64,000 bases of DNA from Pseudomonas sp. UBA5706 (GCF_002419965.1 NZ_DIHC01000004.1:1-64000); one strand, 5' to 3'; shown: positions 42,689 to 52,797, counted from the stretch's first letter. Notes: a model not told the origin generated them from the sequence alone. Numbers and translations are program-made.

Positions 42689-42784
42689 TCAACCGAACAA
42701 ACGAGTCAGGTTCGGTAGAATCAGCAGCAGGGTAGTGGCGAAAACGATCAACCCGGCTTGACGTACTTTTGAATGTTTAAACAT
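42689..42784 (-). CDS. 31-residue single-pass membrane peptide
   Basis: The frame reads MFKHSKVRQAGLIVFATTLL followed by LILPNLTRLFG: a basic N-terminus, one hydrophobic segment of about 17 residues and a short end. An AAGG ribosome site lies upstream. Similar tiny proteins with the KVRxAGL start occur in pseudomonads (recalled, not verified). It stands alone upstream of the rhodanese on the same strand with a 75 bp gap. Confidence 0.6.
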   Translation of the reverse strand: MFKHSKVRQAGLIVFATTLLLILPNLTRLFG

Positions 42785-43251
42785 GGCGTAATGGCCTTTT
42801 CTTGTTATTCCTAAGCAACAAAAGCTCGCCTGCTTCGTGGAAAGAGGAAGCGGCAGCTGGCAGAGGTGAAAACCAAGTGAGCAGGTGTCCCGAAAATGAA
42901 TCGCAGACAGCGGCGCCGCAAGTAATAGTTGTAAGGCGCTCCTGCTATAGACATAACCTTAGAGGCCAGCTGCACCCTTGCTTAGATCGGTTTGATATGA
43001 GTAATTCGATTTGGTTAGCGCAAACAGACATAAGCCTATCAGCGGGCAGTAAACACTCGCCTTCTAGACACCTCTAGCCAGACATTTCGGCGTGCGACGG
43101 TTAACGACCGTTCGTCTGAGTCCGAAAATTCCTACGAAGCATTAATCGCCTTCACAGTTCGCGAGGTGATGAGTAAACGCATTGAATCCATCTCCATCGC
43201 CGTTATGCTGTCGGCACAACAAAAACATCCAGTTGGCAAGCGAGTAACACG
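42785..43251. other. Intergenic region upstream of the thiolase gene
   Basis: No gene is supported in 467 bases. A small dyad ACGGT-N5-ACCGT sits at 43097-43111, 141 bases before the thiolase ATG. No PsrA/FadR-like box was recognised. Confidence 0.4.
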
Positions 43252-44457
43252 ATGACCGAGGCGTTTATTTTCGATGCATTGCGCACACCCCGGGGCAAGG
43301 GTAAGGCGGGTGGTGCGCTGCACAGTGTCAAGCCGGTAGATCTAGTCGCAGGGCTGCTTAGGGAACTCCAGCTGCGCAACCACCTGGACACCGCTCAGGT
43401 CGATGACATTGTTCTCGGGTGCGTGACACCCATTGGCGATCAGGGCGCCAACATTGCCAAAACCGCAGCGTTGGTAGCCGACTGGGCGATCAGTGTGGCG
43501 GGAGTCCAGATCAATCGTTTCTGTGCATCGGGCCTGGAGGCGGTGAATCTAGGCGCAATGAAGGTCCGTTCCGGGTTCGAGGAGCTGATCGTGGTCGGGG
43601 GTGTGGAGTCGATGTCGCGGGTCCCCATGGGCAGCGATGGCGGCGCCTGGGTGTTGGATCCGCTGACCCAGTTGCACACTCACTTCACCCCGCAAGGTAT
43701 CGGCGCCGACCTGATCGCGACGATCGAAGGCTTCAGCCGTGACGATGTCGATCGCTTTGCCCTGCAGTCCCAGGAAAAAGCCGCCCACGCCCGACAGACC
43801 GGTGCCTTTAATCGTTCGCTCATTCCCGTGCGAGATCAGAATGGTCTGCTGTTGCTGGACCACGATGAATTCATTCGCGCCGACTCGACGCTCTCGGGTC
43901 TGGGCCAGCTCAAGCCCAGCTTCCAGAGCATCGGCCAGATGGGCTATGACGCGACGGCGCTGCGCGTGTACAGCCATGTGGAGCGTATCGAACACGTGCA
44001 TACCGCTGGCAACAGTTCGGGCATCGTCGATGGTGCCGCCTTGATGCTGCTGGGCTCTGCGCACAAAGGGCAGGCCCTGAACCTGCAACCTCGTGCACGC
44101 ATTGTGGCAACTGCGGTGACCAGCACCGATCCGACCATCATGCTCACCGGGCCTGCTCCCGCGACCCGCAAGGCACTGGCCCGCGCCGGGTTGAAAGTCC
44201 ATGACATCGATCTGTTCGAAGTCAACGAAGCGTTTGCCTCGGTGGTGCTCAAGTTCATCAGGGACATGAACGTCGACCCGGAAAAGGTCAACGTCAACGG
44301 TGGCTCGATTGCCCTGGGCCACCCCCTTGGCGCGACCGGTTGCATGATGCTCGGCACATTGCTCGACGAGCTGGAGGCGCGACAGCAGCGCTATGGCCTG
44401 GCGACCCTGTGTGTGGGGGGCGGGATGGGGATTGCAACAATAATCGAACGGCTTTGA
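43252..44457 (+). CDS. Acetyl-CoA C-acyltransferase (thiolase)
   Basis: The 401-residue thiolase carries the acyl-accepting Cys in NRFCASGLEAVN. The second active-site group lies in NVNGGSIALGHPLGATG (His), and the final Cys lies in CVGGGMG. It cleaves 3-oxoacyl-CoA in beta-oxidation or condenses two acyl-CoAs. The FadJ-like multifunctional gene follows after 103 bp on the same strand, so the pair forms a complete beta-oxidation module. Chain-length preference is unknown. Confidence 0.93.
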   Translation: MTEAFIFDALRTPRGKGKAGGALHSVKPVDLVAGLLRELQLRNHLDTAQVDDIVLGCVTPIGDQGANIAKTAALVADWAISVAGVQINRFCASGLEAVNLGAMKVRSGFEELIVVGGVESMSRVPMGSDGGAWVLDPLTQLHTHFTPQGIGADLIATIEGFSRDDVDRFALQSQEKAAHARQTGAFNRSLIPVRDQNGLLLLDHDEFIRADSTLSGLGQLKPSFQSIGQMGYDATALRVYSHVERIEHVHTAGNSSGIVDGAALMLLGSAHKGQALNLQPRARIVATAVTSTDPTIMLTGPAPATRKALARAGLKVHDIDLFEVNEAFASVVLKFIRDMNVDPEKVNVNGGSIALGHPLGATGCMMLGTLLDELEARQQRYGLATLCVGGGMGIATIIERL

Positions 44458-44560
44458 GTCGACAGGGGGGCGATGAGTCACCGGCCCCTGCAGCCGTGCG
44501 GCCGCAGCAAGCCTTTTTCCGCCCGCCTCACATAAAAACAGTTTCAGGAAGAACGATCGC

Positions 44561-46702
44561 ATGATTGACCCCATCCATTATGAAATCGGCCCCGACCGGA
44601 TTGTCACGCTGACACTGGACCTGCCCGGGCAGCAGGCCAACACGATGAACGCCCTGTATCGGCAGGCGATGACGCAGACCTTGACGCGGTTACAGGCGGA
44701 CAAGGACAGCATTTCAGGTGTGATCATTCGTTCTGCGAAGAAAACCTTTTTTGCCGGAGGCGATCTGAACGAGCTGATTCAGGTGGACAGGTCCCGCGCC
44801 CAGTGGTTTTACCAGATGACCCTGGACCTCAAGGCACAACTGCGTGCGCTAGAGACCTTCGGCAAACCGGTGGTCGCTGCTATTAATGGCGCAGCCCTGG
44901 GGGGCGGCTGGGAGCTGTGCCTGGCCTGTCATCAACGCATTGCCCTTGATGAAAAACATGTTCGTCTCGGCTTGCCCGAAGTCACCCTGGGGTTGCTCCC
45001 CGGTGGCGGCGGTACGGTGCGACTGGTGCGCATGCTCGGTTTGGAAAAGGCTTTGCCATTGCTCATGGACGGCAGGATCCTGACTGCACAACAGGCACTC
45101 AAGGCTGGCCTGGTCGATCAGCTCGCCAGCGATGCCGAGGATCTGCTGATCAGGGCCCGCAACTGGATTTTGGCCAACCCGTCGCCGAACAAGGCTTGGG
45201 ACCTGCCGGGGTTTCAGATTCCGAGTGGTTCGACGTCCGACCCGAGCGTCGCGCGAATGCTGGCGCTCGCCCCGTCGATGCTGCGCAGCAAAACCCAAGG
45301 CTGTTACCCCGCACCAGAGAAAATCCTGGCGGCAGCCGTCGAAGGCGCGCAGGTGGATTTTCACACCGCCGAGCAAATCGAGGCGCGGTATTTCACCGAG
45401 CTTGCCATCGGCCAGGTCGCCAAGAACATGATCGGCACCTGGTTCCAGCTTAATGAGCTCAACGGGGGCCAGTCGCGGCCCAAGGCGCCGCCGGTCTATC
45501 ACATGCGCAAGGTGGGTATTCTTGGCGCCGGGATGATGGGGGGCGGCATCGCGTATGTCACAGCCTTGGCCGGGATCGATGTAGTGCTCAAGGACGTCAA
45601 CTTTGCCACCGCGCAAAAGGGTAAGGATCATGCTGTGCGTCTGTTGGATAAACAGGTTGCCAGCGGTCGCATCGAACCTGAACGGCGGAACGCCGTGCTG
45701 GGCCGGATCAAACCCACCGGTCGTGACAGCGATCTGGAAGGCTGCGACCTGATTATCGAGGCGGTGTTCGAGGATCGTGAACTCAAGGCCCAGGTCAGCG
45801 CGGCCGCGGAGCAGGTCGTGGTGCCTTATGCGGTGATTGCGTCGAACACCTCAACCCTGCCGATCACCGACCTGGCCACGGCGATCAGTCGCCAGGAGCG
45901 TTTCGTCGGTATGCATTTCTTCAGCCCGGTGGACAAGATGCGCCTGGTGGAAATCATCAAGGGTGCGCGCACCAACGACATGACGCTGGCTCGGGCGTTC
46001 GATTTCGTGCAGCAGATCAACAAGACGCCAATCGTGGTCAACGACGCCCGAGGTTTCTTTACCTCGCGGGTGTTCGCCACATTCACCAACGAAGGGATCG
46101 CCATGCTGGGCGAGGGCGTTTCGGCGGTGATGATCGAGACCGAAGCGCGCAAGGCCGGAATGCCGGTGGGGCCGCTGGCGGTGTCGGACGAAGTGTCGCT
46201 GAGTCTTATGAGTCAAATCCGGCAGCAGGCGCGCCAGGCGCTGGCGAAGCAGGGCGATACGCTTAGCGAGCATCCGGCCACTGCCGTGCTCGACCTGTTG
46301 CTCAACGAATACAAGCGTGGAGGGAAGGCCGCTGGCGGCGGTTTCTATGATTATCCGCAGGGCGCGCCGAAACGCCTGTGGCCGGAGCTCAAGGCGCGAT
46401 TCGAAAATCCCGAGTCGCAACTGGCGGGGCAAGAGATTCGCGACCGCCTGCTGTTCATCCAGGCCATCGAAACCGTGCGTTGCGTCGAAGAGGGCGTGTT
46501 GCGATCGACCACCGACGCCAACGTCGGCTCGATCTTCGGGATTGGCTTTCCGGTATGGACGGGCGGCGCGCTGCAGTTCATCAATCAGTATGGGTTGAAG
46601 GATTTCATCGTTCGCGCCCGCGATCTCGCCGAGCGGTATGGCAAACGTTTTGAGCCGCCGGCGCTGCTGCTGGACAAGGCACTCAACGGCACGTTGTTCT
46701 GA
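44561..46702 (+). CDS. Multifunctional enoyl-CoA hydratase/3-hydroxyacyl-CoA dehydrogenase (FadJ-like)
   Basis: The 713-residue protein joins an N-terminal crotonase domain (both catalytic Glu seen in GGGWELCLACH and LPEVTLGLLPGGGG) to a 3-hydroxyacyl-CoA dehydrogenase. NAD binding is by VGILGAGMMGGGIAY, and the catalytic His lies in VGMHFFSPVDKMRLVEII. It hydrates and oxidises enoyl-CoA; the thiolase gene upstream supplies the last step. It resembles FadJ/FadB but comes with its own thiolase rather than FadA. Confidence 0.93.
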   Translation: MIDPIHYEIGPDRIVTLTLDLPGQQANTMNALYRQAMTQTLTRLQADKDSISGVIIRSAKKTFFAGGDLNELIQVDRSRAQWFYQMTLDLKAQLRALETFGKPVVAAINGAALGGGWELCLACHQRIALDEKHVRLGLPEVTLGLLPGGGGTVRLVRMLGLEKALPLLMDGRILTAQQALKAGLVDQLASDAEDLLIRARNWILANPSPNKAWDLPGFQIPSGSTSDPSVARMLALAPSMLRSKTQGCYPAPEKILAAAVEGAQVDFHTAEQIEARYFTELAIGQVAKNMIGTWFQLNELNGGQSRPKAPPVYHMRKVGILGAGMMGGGIAYVTALAGIDVVLKDVNFATAQKGKDHAVRLLDKQVASGRIEPERRNAVLGRIKPTGRDSDLEGCDLIIEAVFEDRELKAQVSAAAEQVVVPYAVIASNTSTLPITDLATAISRQERFVGMHFFSPVDKMRLVEIIKGARTNDMTLARAFDFVQQINKTPIVVNDARGFFTSRVFATFTNEGIAMLGEGVSAVMIETEARKAGMPVGPLAVSDEVSLSLMSQIRQQARQALAKQGDTLSEHPATAVLDLLLNEYKRGGKAAGGGFYDYPQGAPKRLWPELKARFENPESQLAGQEIRDRLLFIQAIETVRCVEEGVLRSTTDANVGSIFGIGFPVWTGGALQFINQYGLKDFIVRARDLAERYGKRFEPPALLLDKALNGTLF

Positions 46703-46850
46703 TCGTTCGGCGCAGCGCTGACGACTTGGCAACGCTACAGCGTCGGTTCAGGTCGGGGCAGGTCTGTCAGGTAAACGGCCCTTGCCTTGCCCCGGCCATC
46801 AAGGCAGGCTTGGCCATGTGCATCTTCGCCTTGTCGCTTCAGGTATTTTT

Positions 46851-47588
46851 ATGTCGTTACGCATCTGCATTCTCGAAACCGACGTTCTTCGCCCGGAACT
46901 GGTCGATCAATACACCGGTTATGGGCGGATGTTCGAGTCGCTGTTCTCGCGCCAGCCCATCGCCGCCGAATTCGTCGTCTATAACGTGATGCAAGGCAAA
47001 TACCCGCCCGCCGATGAGCATTTCGATGCGTATCTGGTCACCGGTTCGAAGGCTGACTCCTTTGGCACCGATCCGTGGATCGAGACGCTCAAGACGTACC
47101 TGCTCGAGCGCTACCAGCAAGGCGATAAGTTGCTGGGCGTGTGTTTTGGTCACCAGCTTCTGGCACTGCTACTCGGCGGTAAGACCGAGCGGGCAGCACA
47201 GGGCTGGGGCGTAGGTATCCACCACTACGAACTGGCTGCGGCCCAGCCGTGGATGACTCCGGTCATGGACAAGCTGACGCTGCTGATCAGCCACCAGGAT
47301 CAGGTCACGGCGTTGCCCGAGGGCGCCACGGTGATTGCCTCCAGCGAGTTCTGTCAGTTCGCGGCGTATCACATCAATGATCAGGTACTGTGTTTCCAGG
47401 GCCACCCGGAATTCATCCACGATTACTCGCGTACGTTGCTGGATATTCGCCAGCAATCACTGGGCGAGCAGGTTTACAGCAAGGGTATTGCCAGCCTGGA
47501 ACAAGACCATCACGGCACCACGGTGGCGGAATGGATGATGCGGTTCGTAGCGAACAAACCTCAGTCGCATGAGGCAGACCGCAGCTAA
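46851..47588 (+). CDS. Class I glutamine amidotransferase
   Basis: The 245-residue protein is a free-standing GATase1 (GuaA-N/YfeJ-like). The nucleophile Cys lies in LLGVCFGHQLLALLLGG and the triad His/Glu in FQGHPEFIHDY. The ATG at 46851 gives MSLRICILETDVLRPE, fitting the family. It probably releases ammonia from glutamine or gamma-glutamyl compounds. No synthetase partner lies nearby. Confidence 0.9.
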   Translation: MSLRICILETDVLRPELVDQYTGYGRMFESLFSRQPIAAEFVVYNVMQGKYPPADEHFDAYLVTGSKADSFGTDPWIETLKTYLLERYQQGDKLLGVCFGHQLLALLLGGKTERAAQGWGVGIHHYELAAAQPWMTPVMDKLTLLISHQDQVTALPEGATVIASSEFCQFAAYHINDQVLCFQGHPEFIHDYSRTLLDIRQQSLGEQVYSKGIASLEQDHHGTTVAEWMMRFVANKPQSHEADRS

Positions 47589-47600
47589 GTAGCCTGCGGC

Positions 47601-47660
47601 AGCACGGCTTGTCGGCGGGAGCGATCATAAGAAGCGCCGCCGCCGACAAGCCGTGTTGCT
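47601..47660. repeat. Long inverted repeat, REP-like, between convergent genes
   Basis: AGCACGGCTTGTCGGCGG at 47601-47618 pairs with CCGCCGACAAGCCGTGTTGCT ending at 47660, with only a two-base insertion. The hairpin could stop transcription from both convergent genes. Its core (ACGGCTTG) recurs at 49727 and, in reverse, near 62975. Confidence 0.7.
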
Positions 47661-47678
47661 ACAAAAGCCGTGCGCGGC

Positions 47679-48650
47679 CTACAACCAGCCCGAGCGCTTA
47701 AAGCTGGCGAACAGAATCCCGCAGCCGCCCAGAATCACCCCCAGCACGGCGTAATAGCCGTAATGCCAGCTCAGCTCTGGCATGTTCTGGAAGTTCATCC
47801 CATAAATACCGGCGATCGCTGTCGGGAATGCCAGAATCGCCGCCCAGGCGGCGAATTTGCGCTGTGTCAGGCTCTGGCGCGAAGACTCCAGCAGCAGACT
47901 GATTTCAATTGTCTGACTGGCGATGTCGCGCAGGTTCGCCAGGTCTTCCATCTGCCGCTTCACGTGAATCTCCACATCGCGGAAGTAGGGGCGCATGTTC
48001 TTGTCGATGAACGGAAAGCTGAGCTTCTGCAGCTCTTCACCGATCTCAACCATTGGCGCTACATAACGGCGCAAGCGCAGCAGGTCGCGGCGCAGACTGT
48101 GAATACGATGAATATCGGCTTCGTTGAGGTCTTTCCTCAACACACTGTGCTCCAGCTCCTCAAGCTCGCCATGAATAGCTTCGGTGACGGGTTGATAGTT
48201 TTCGGTGACGAAATCCAGCAGCGCATACAGCACGAAATCTTCGCCGTGCTCGAGCAGTAAGGGGCGCGCTTCGCAGCGTTGGCGCACCAGCCCATACGAT
48301 TTGGAGTGCCCGTTGCGTGAGGTGATGATGTAGCCATTGCCCGCAAAAATGTGCGTCTCGATGAAAATCAGCTTGCCGTTTTCGCGGATTGGCGCGTAGG
48401 TCACGATGAACAGGGCATCGCCAAAGGTTTCGAGCTTGGGTCGGCTGTGAGTTTCCAGCGCGTCCTCAATGGCCAGCTCATGCAGGCAGAATTGCTTTTG
48501 CAGCGACGCCAGCTCCTCGGCACTCGGCTGCTCCAGGCCAATCCAGACAAAATGCCCAGGCTTTGCGGCCCAGGCCGCCCCTTCGTCGAGGGTGATATCG
48601 GTGACTTTCTTCCCGGCACTGTAAACGGCAGCAGCAACAACTCGGCCCAT
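47679..48650 (-). CDS. corA: Magnesium/cobalt transporter CorA
   Basis: The 323-residue protein is a CorA-type channel with a large cytoplasmic N-terminal domain and two C-terminal membrane helices. The GMN selectivity motif lies in AGIYGMNFQNMPELSWHYGY. The second helix is VILGGCGILFASF, and the C-terminus is basic. It imports Mg2+. It is convergent with the amidotransferase gene and follows plsC by 72 bp on the same strand. Confidence 0.93.
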   Translation of the reverse strand: MGRVVAAAVYSAGKKVTDITLDEGAAWAAKPGHFVWIGLEQPSAEELASLQKQFCLHELAIEDALETHSRPKLETFGDALFIVTYAPIRENGKLIFIETHIFAGNGYIITSRNGHSKSYGLVRQRCEARPLLLEHGEDFVLYALLDFVTENYQPVTEAIHGELEELEHSVLRKDLNEADIHRIHSLRRDLLRLRRYVAPMVEIGEELQKLSFPFIDKNMRPYFRDVEIHVKRQMEDLANLRDIASQTIEISLLLESSRQSLTQRKFAAWAAILAFPTAIAGIYGMNFQNMPELSWHYGYYAVLGVILGGCGILFASFKRSGWL

Positions 48651-48722
48651 GGTGATCTGCTTCTTTCTGGAGGAGGGACTGGTGCGCAGCTTAGCGCGGT
48701 CTTACTTCAGAGTGGGCCGATC

Positions 48723-49499
48723 TCAGCGAGTTCGAGGGTTTTGTGCAAGCTGTTCAGCAGCGGTTTGGTTGGGGGTCGCCGTCGGGCGCAACTGCGTGTC
48801 CATCTGCTCGATGCAGGTTTGCATCTGGCCATGGCACAGGGCGATCAGACCGGGGATGTCGTGGCTGGTCTTGCCCGTCGTGGGAATGGCCGGCAGGGCG
48901 CGAATCATCACCTGGCCGCTGTCCCACCCATTCAGGCACATGTCGCGCGCATAGGTGCTTACGCACACCGGCACGATCGGCACGCCTGCCTCGATGGCCA
49001 TCTGGAAAGCGCCCCGCTTGAACGGCAGCAGACCATTGCCCAGGTTGCGCGTACCTTCGGGGAAGACCCAGATCGAGGTGTCCTTGTGCTGCAGGGTGTC
49101 GGTGGTTTGGCGAATCGAGCGCCGCGCCCGCAGCGGGTTGCCGCGATCGATCAGTACATTGCCCGCCAGCCAGAACAGCTGACCGAACAATGGCACCCAT
49201 CTCAGGCTCTTCTTGCCGATGCAGACGGTGCGGGGCGGCACGATGTTGCCGAGGATGAACAGGTCGTAGTTGGATTGATGGTTGGCGATGATCACGCAAG
49301 GTCGCGCTCGCTGGAAATGCGTACCCATTTCGGCCTTTAGGCGCAGACGCAAAATCCACATGGCTGGCAATGCGTACAAGCGGGCGCACAACCGGCTGTT
49401 GTCGGGGTTGAACGGGCGACAGATACCCAGTGCCAGGCCGAGCGCGCCAGCGACTATGAAATGCACCCCCATCAGCAACATACGCAGGACAAACAGCAT
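48723..49499 (-). CDS. plsC: 1-acyl-sn-glycerol-3-phosphate acyltransferase
   Basis: The 258-residue enzyme has an N-terminal membrane segment, the HX4D motif in IANHQSNYD, the acceptor site FPEGTRN, and a VPIVPVCVSTY block. It acylates lysophosphatidic acid at the inner membrane. The ATG at 49499 is chosen over the longer frame because it gives the short hydrophobic start (MLFVLRMLLMGVHF). Confidence 0.9.
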   Translation of the reverse strand: MLFVLRMLLMGVHFIVAGALGLALGICRPFNPDNSRLCARLYALPAMWILRLRLKAEMGTHFQRARPCVIIANHQSNYDLFILGNIVPPRTVCIGKKSLRWVPLFGQLFWLAGNVLIDRGNPLRARRSIRQTTDTLQHKDTSIWVFPEGTRNLGNGLLPFKRGAFQMAIEAGVPIVPVCVSTYARDMCLNGWDSGQVMIRALPAIPTTGKTSHDIPGLIALCHGQMQTCIEQMDTQLRPTATPNQTAAEQLAQNPRTR

Positions 49500-49785
49500 G
49501 CAGACCACTCTGGCAACAAAAGGTGGCGCAGTGTACGGATGTGCACTCAAACCGGCAATTGTCAGGAAGACGGATGGCAAATCTCGATTTTAAGAAGATG
49601 TTTCAGCGCTGGGGCGCCGGCTCATCGACCGCAGCGGCCTAAAGGCGCCCCGGTCAGGACGCCGGATCATGACAAGGCGTTGGCCATGACAGGCATCGCA
49701 CGACGCCTGATCGCTGGAGCAGCACGGCTTGCCAGCGCAAGCGATTATCGTGCGCTACTGTCCGCAGGCCAGACGCCGGTGTGGG

Positions 49786-50475
49786 TCAAAACTGATGCTG
49801 CCGATCCAGTTCGATGGCCTTGTCCAGCGCCTCCAGAAACGCCCGGCGTACCTTGAGCTTGGTCTGGCTGTGAGCCTTCATGTTGATCTTCTTCAACTGC
49901 AGGGCCACGGTACGGGCTGCGTCAGTGAGCTCTTCCGGGGCGACGATTCTGTCCAGGAACCCGGCTTGCAATGCGCCTTTGGGGTCGTACATTTCGCCAT
50001 TGATCACCGAGCGACCGAATGCGCTATTGCTCAGGCGGTCACGGGCCAGCTCGATGCCGGCACTGTGCATGGTCATGCCGATTTGCACTTCGTTCAGGCC
50101 GATGCTGTACGTGCCTTCGACGCCGATGCGGTAGTCCCCCGACAACAGCAAGAACGCACCCTTGGCTACGGCGTGGCCGCCGCAGGCGATGACGATTGGG
50201 AAGGGGTGTGACAGCATGCGCCGCGCCAGGGTCGAACCGGCTTCGACCAGATCCAGCGCCGCTTGCGGGCTTGAGGTCATGATCTTTAGGTCATAGCCGC
50301 CGGAGAGAATGCCGGGTTGACCGGTTATGATTACCACCGCCCGATCCTTTTCTGCCTGGTCCAGCGCGGCATTGAAGGCAGCGACGACTTCATTGCTGAT
50401 GGCATTGACCTTGCCATTGCTCAGGGTCAGCGTGGCGATGCCGTCCTCCAGCTGATACGCGACCAAATCATTCAT
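49786..50475 (-). CDS. Crotonase/enoyl-CoA hydratase family protein
   Basis: The 229-residue protein has the crotonase fold. Of the two catalytic Glu of enoyl-CoA hydratase, the second is kept (LNEVQIGMTM), but the first site reads GHAVAKGAFLLLSGDYRI with Phe in place of Glu. It may be an isomerase or have another crotonase reaction. The AAGGACAG ribosome site fits ATG 50475. Confidence 0.88.
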   Translation of the reverse strand: MNDLVAYQLEDGIATLTLSNGKVNAISNEVVAAFNAALDQAEKDRAVVIITGQPGILSGGYDLKIMTSSPQAALDLVEAGSTLARRMLSHPFPIVIACGGHAVAKGAFLLLSGDYRIGVEGTYSIGLNEVQIGMTMHSAGIELARDRLSNSAFGRSVINGEMYDPKGALQAGFLDRIVAPEELTDAARTVALQLKKINMKAHSQTKLKVRRAFLEALDKAIELDRQHQF

Positions 50476-50622
50476 GGGAGCTGTCCTTCTTGTTTTGAGA
50501 TGGCGCAGACGTTACTCACCCCACGGGGCAAGGTAAAGCGCAAAGGATGACTGATGAGTCAAGGTTTCGGGCCGCATGCAGGGCAATAAAGGGCGGCCCG
50601 AGGGGAAGGAGCAGGGCGGGTG

Positions 50623-50916
50623 TTATTCCTCGACCGCGTTCAATTCGCAGTACTCATGCCAATTCATGTCCAGCGCTTCGGCCGCTTCCTTGTGTATGGC
50701 CACGCGCACCGCCTTGATCTCTTCTTCGGACCTGCTGCTGAACCTCAAGGCCAGTTCCCAGGTTGCGATGTTCAAGGCATCGGCTTCATCTTCGAACGCC
50801 CATAGGGTCTGCTTTTGCTGGTCTTCGTGACTTAGGCCCTGAATTTCTTGCTGCAACGTCGGATTGGTCACGATGTACTTGGGCAGGGCATCTACGATCC
50901 AGTCTTCTTTATTCAT
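50623..50916 (-). CDS. Small conserved hypothetical protein (DUF6388-like)
   Basis: The 97-residue product is acidic and helical: MNKEDWIVDALPKYIVTNPTLQQ, then LNIATWELALRFSSRSEEEIKAVRV, then EALDMNWHEYCELNAVEE. The pattern resembles a Pseudomonas family I recall as DUF6388; no function is known. It stands alone between convergent flanks. Confidence 0.72.
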   Translation of the reverse strand: MNKEDWIVDALPKYIVTNPTLQQEIQGLSHEDQQKQTLWAFEDEADALNIATWELALRFSSRSEEEIKAVRVAIHKEAAEALDMNWHEYCELNAVEE

Positions 50917-51053
50917 CTGAGGTAGATCTCCTGTGGTTCGAGCTGACGTGTTGAATGGTAAGGATTAGCACGTGAAGCTCGATTGTGCGGGATGTCCGCC
51001 GCTCATGCCAGACGCAGATGGGCCGTCCGTCGTGCTGAAATCTGGCTGCTTCA

Positions 51054-51085
51054 AAATGCAAAGGGCCCACTTGCGGCGGGCCCTT
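51054..51085 (-). terminator. Terminator of the NCS1 permease gene
   Basis: AAGGGCCC and GGGCCCTT arms surround a nine-base loop; the minus strand continues TTTGCATTTTG. Confidence 0.7.
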
Positions 51086-51105
51086 CATCTGAAGCACCGG
51101 GCGTG

Positions 51106-52608
51106 TCAGTCAATGGCCATGGGCTCTTTGAGGTTGCGATGGGCACTGTCGCCCAGTAGTGGGTGCGGGCCGTAAGCGCCATACACACCGATCGGCTCCG
51201 GGAATGTGCGCAGCAGAGTGATGTACAGCAATGCTGCCAGGCCAAGGGTGATCGGCAGGCTGACGTCGATACCGCCCGCCAGATTGCCCAGCGGCCCCAC
51301 GAACTGCCCCGGCAGATTGACGAAGCACAGGCCTACCGCCGCGCTCGGGATCCACGCTCCCAGGCCGCGCCAGTTCCAGCCATGTTCGAACCAGTAATGG
51401 CCGCCGCTCTGACCCCGCGTGAAGACTTGCAGATCCGCCGGATGGTAGAAGCCGCGACGGATGATCAGCCCGAGCACCATGATCACGATCCAGGGCGTGG
51501 TGCAGGTCACGATCAGCACGGCGAAGGTCGACACGCTCTGTACCAGGTTGAAAGCGAAACGGCCGATGAAGATAAAGGCAATGGCGGCCAGGCCGATCAG
51601 AATCGTGGCTTGGGCACGATTGAGCAGGCGCGGGAACATGCTCGACATGTCCAGGCCCGTACCGTAGAGCGATGTGGTCCCGGTGGACATGCCGCCAATG
51701 ATCGCGATCAGGCATACCGGCAGGAAGAACCAGCTCGGGGACACGGCCAGCAAGCCCCCCACGTAGTTGTTATCGGCAATGTACTGCGGTGCCTGGGTGG
51801 CGACGATAGTGGCCGTGCACAGGCCGAACAGAAAGGGAATGAGCGTGCACACTTGCGCCAGAAACACCGAAGCCATGATGCGTTTTTTCGAGGTGTGGCG
51901 CGCAATGTAGCGCGACCAGTCCCCGAGGAACGCGCCGAATGAGACCGGGTTGCTCATCGCCAGCAATGCCGCGCCGATGAAGGCGGCCCAAAAGCCTTCA
52001 CTGCCTTGATTCACGGTCCCGGCGAAGCTCGCATCGAAACTGCCGTTGAAGGCGAGGATACCCAGCAGGAACAGGAGGCTGGAGGCAAAGACTGCCACCT
52101 TGTTGACCCATAGCATGAAGCGAAAGCCATAAATGCACACCACCAGCACCAGCGCCGCGAACACCCCATAAGCGATCGCCAGGCTCAGGTCGTTTTCAGG
52201 TAACCCGACCATGCGTTTGGCACCGCCGATCAGGGCATCGCCCGAACTCCACACTGAAAGCGAAAAGAACGCGATGGCGGTCAGCAGCGACAGGAACGAT
52301 CCGACGATCCGTCCATGAACGCCGAAATGCGCGCCGGAGGACACGGCATTGTTGGTGCCGTTGAGCGCTCCAAACAGCCCCATGGGCGCGAGTATGACCG
52401 AGCCCAGAACGATGCCAAGGACGATCGACCAGAGCCCCGCCTGGAAAGACAGCCCGAATAGCACCGGAAAGCTGCCGAGCACCGCCGTGGCAAAGGTATT
52501 GGCGCCTCCGAACGTCAGGCGAAACAGATCCAAGGGCGACGCGTCGCGTTGATCGTCCGGAATCTGTTCGACACCGAAGCTCTCGATACGGGTAGTGGGA
52601 TGTGACAT
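51106..52608 (-). CDS. NCS1 family purine/cytosine permease
   Basis: The 500-residue protein has about 12 membrane segments. It shows NCS1 features: FGGANTFATAVLGSFPVLFGLSFQAG, GALNGTNNAVSSGAHFGVHGR, GDWSRYIARHTSKKRI and STGTTSLYGTGLDMSS. It takes up purines, cytosine, hydantoin, thiamine precursors or similar. A NTF2-like gene lies upstream on the same strand (190 bp gap). The substrate cannot be fixed. Confidence 0.9.
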   Translation of the reverse strand: MSHPTTRIESFGVEQIPDDQRDASPLDLFRLTFGGANTFATAVLGSFPVLFGLSFQAGLWSIVLGIVLGSVILAPMGLFGALNGTNNAVSSGAHFGVHGRIVGSFLSLLTAIAFFSLSVWSSGDALIGGAKRMVGLPENDLSLAIAYGVFAALVLVVCIYGFRFMLWVNKVAVFASSLLFLLGILAFNGSFDASFAGTVNQGSEGFWAAFIGAALLAMSNPVSFGAFLGDWSRYIARHTSKKRIMASVFLAQVCTLIPFLFGLCTATIVATQAPQYIADNNYVGGLLAVSPSWFFLPVCLIAIIGGMSTGTTSLYGTGLDMSSMFPRLLNRAQATILIGLAAIAFIFIGRFAFNLVQSVSTFAVLIVTCTTPWIVIMVLGLIIRRGFYHPADLQVFTRGQSGGHYWFEHGWNWRGLGAWIPSAAVGLCFVNLPGQFVGPLGNLAGGIDVSLPITLGLAALLYITLLRTFPEPIGVYGAYGPHPLLGDSAHRNLKEPMAID

Positions 52609-52797
52609 GAGGGTTTCCTGCGCGCGGTCGTGTTGTTATGAGGCCAGCATTGAGTGCAAGCCTGTATTGTTCGGCTGGAGCCAGTCCGGCCGTTGCGTGG
52701 GCAGTGGTCGGGAAGCCGACCGCAAGTGATGGACATCGTTGTTGTTATGGCGAATGCACTGGATCGGCGGGCTCTTCGACCCGCGTGGCGCGACCGT

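Noticed and set aside
42802..43077. 91-residue plus-strand frame before the thiolase gene
   Set aside because: No ribosome site, no domain, mixed composition; the frame is not supported.
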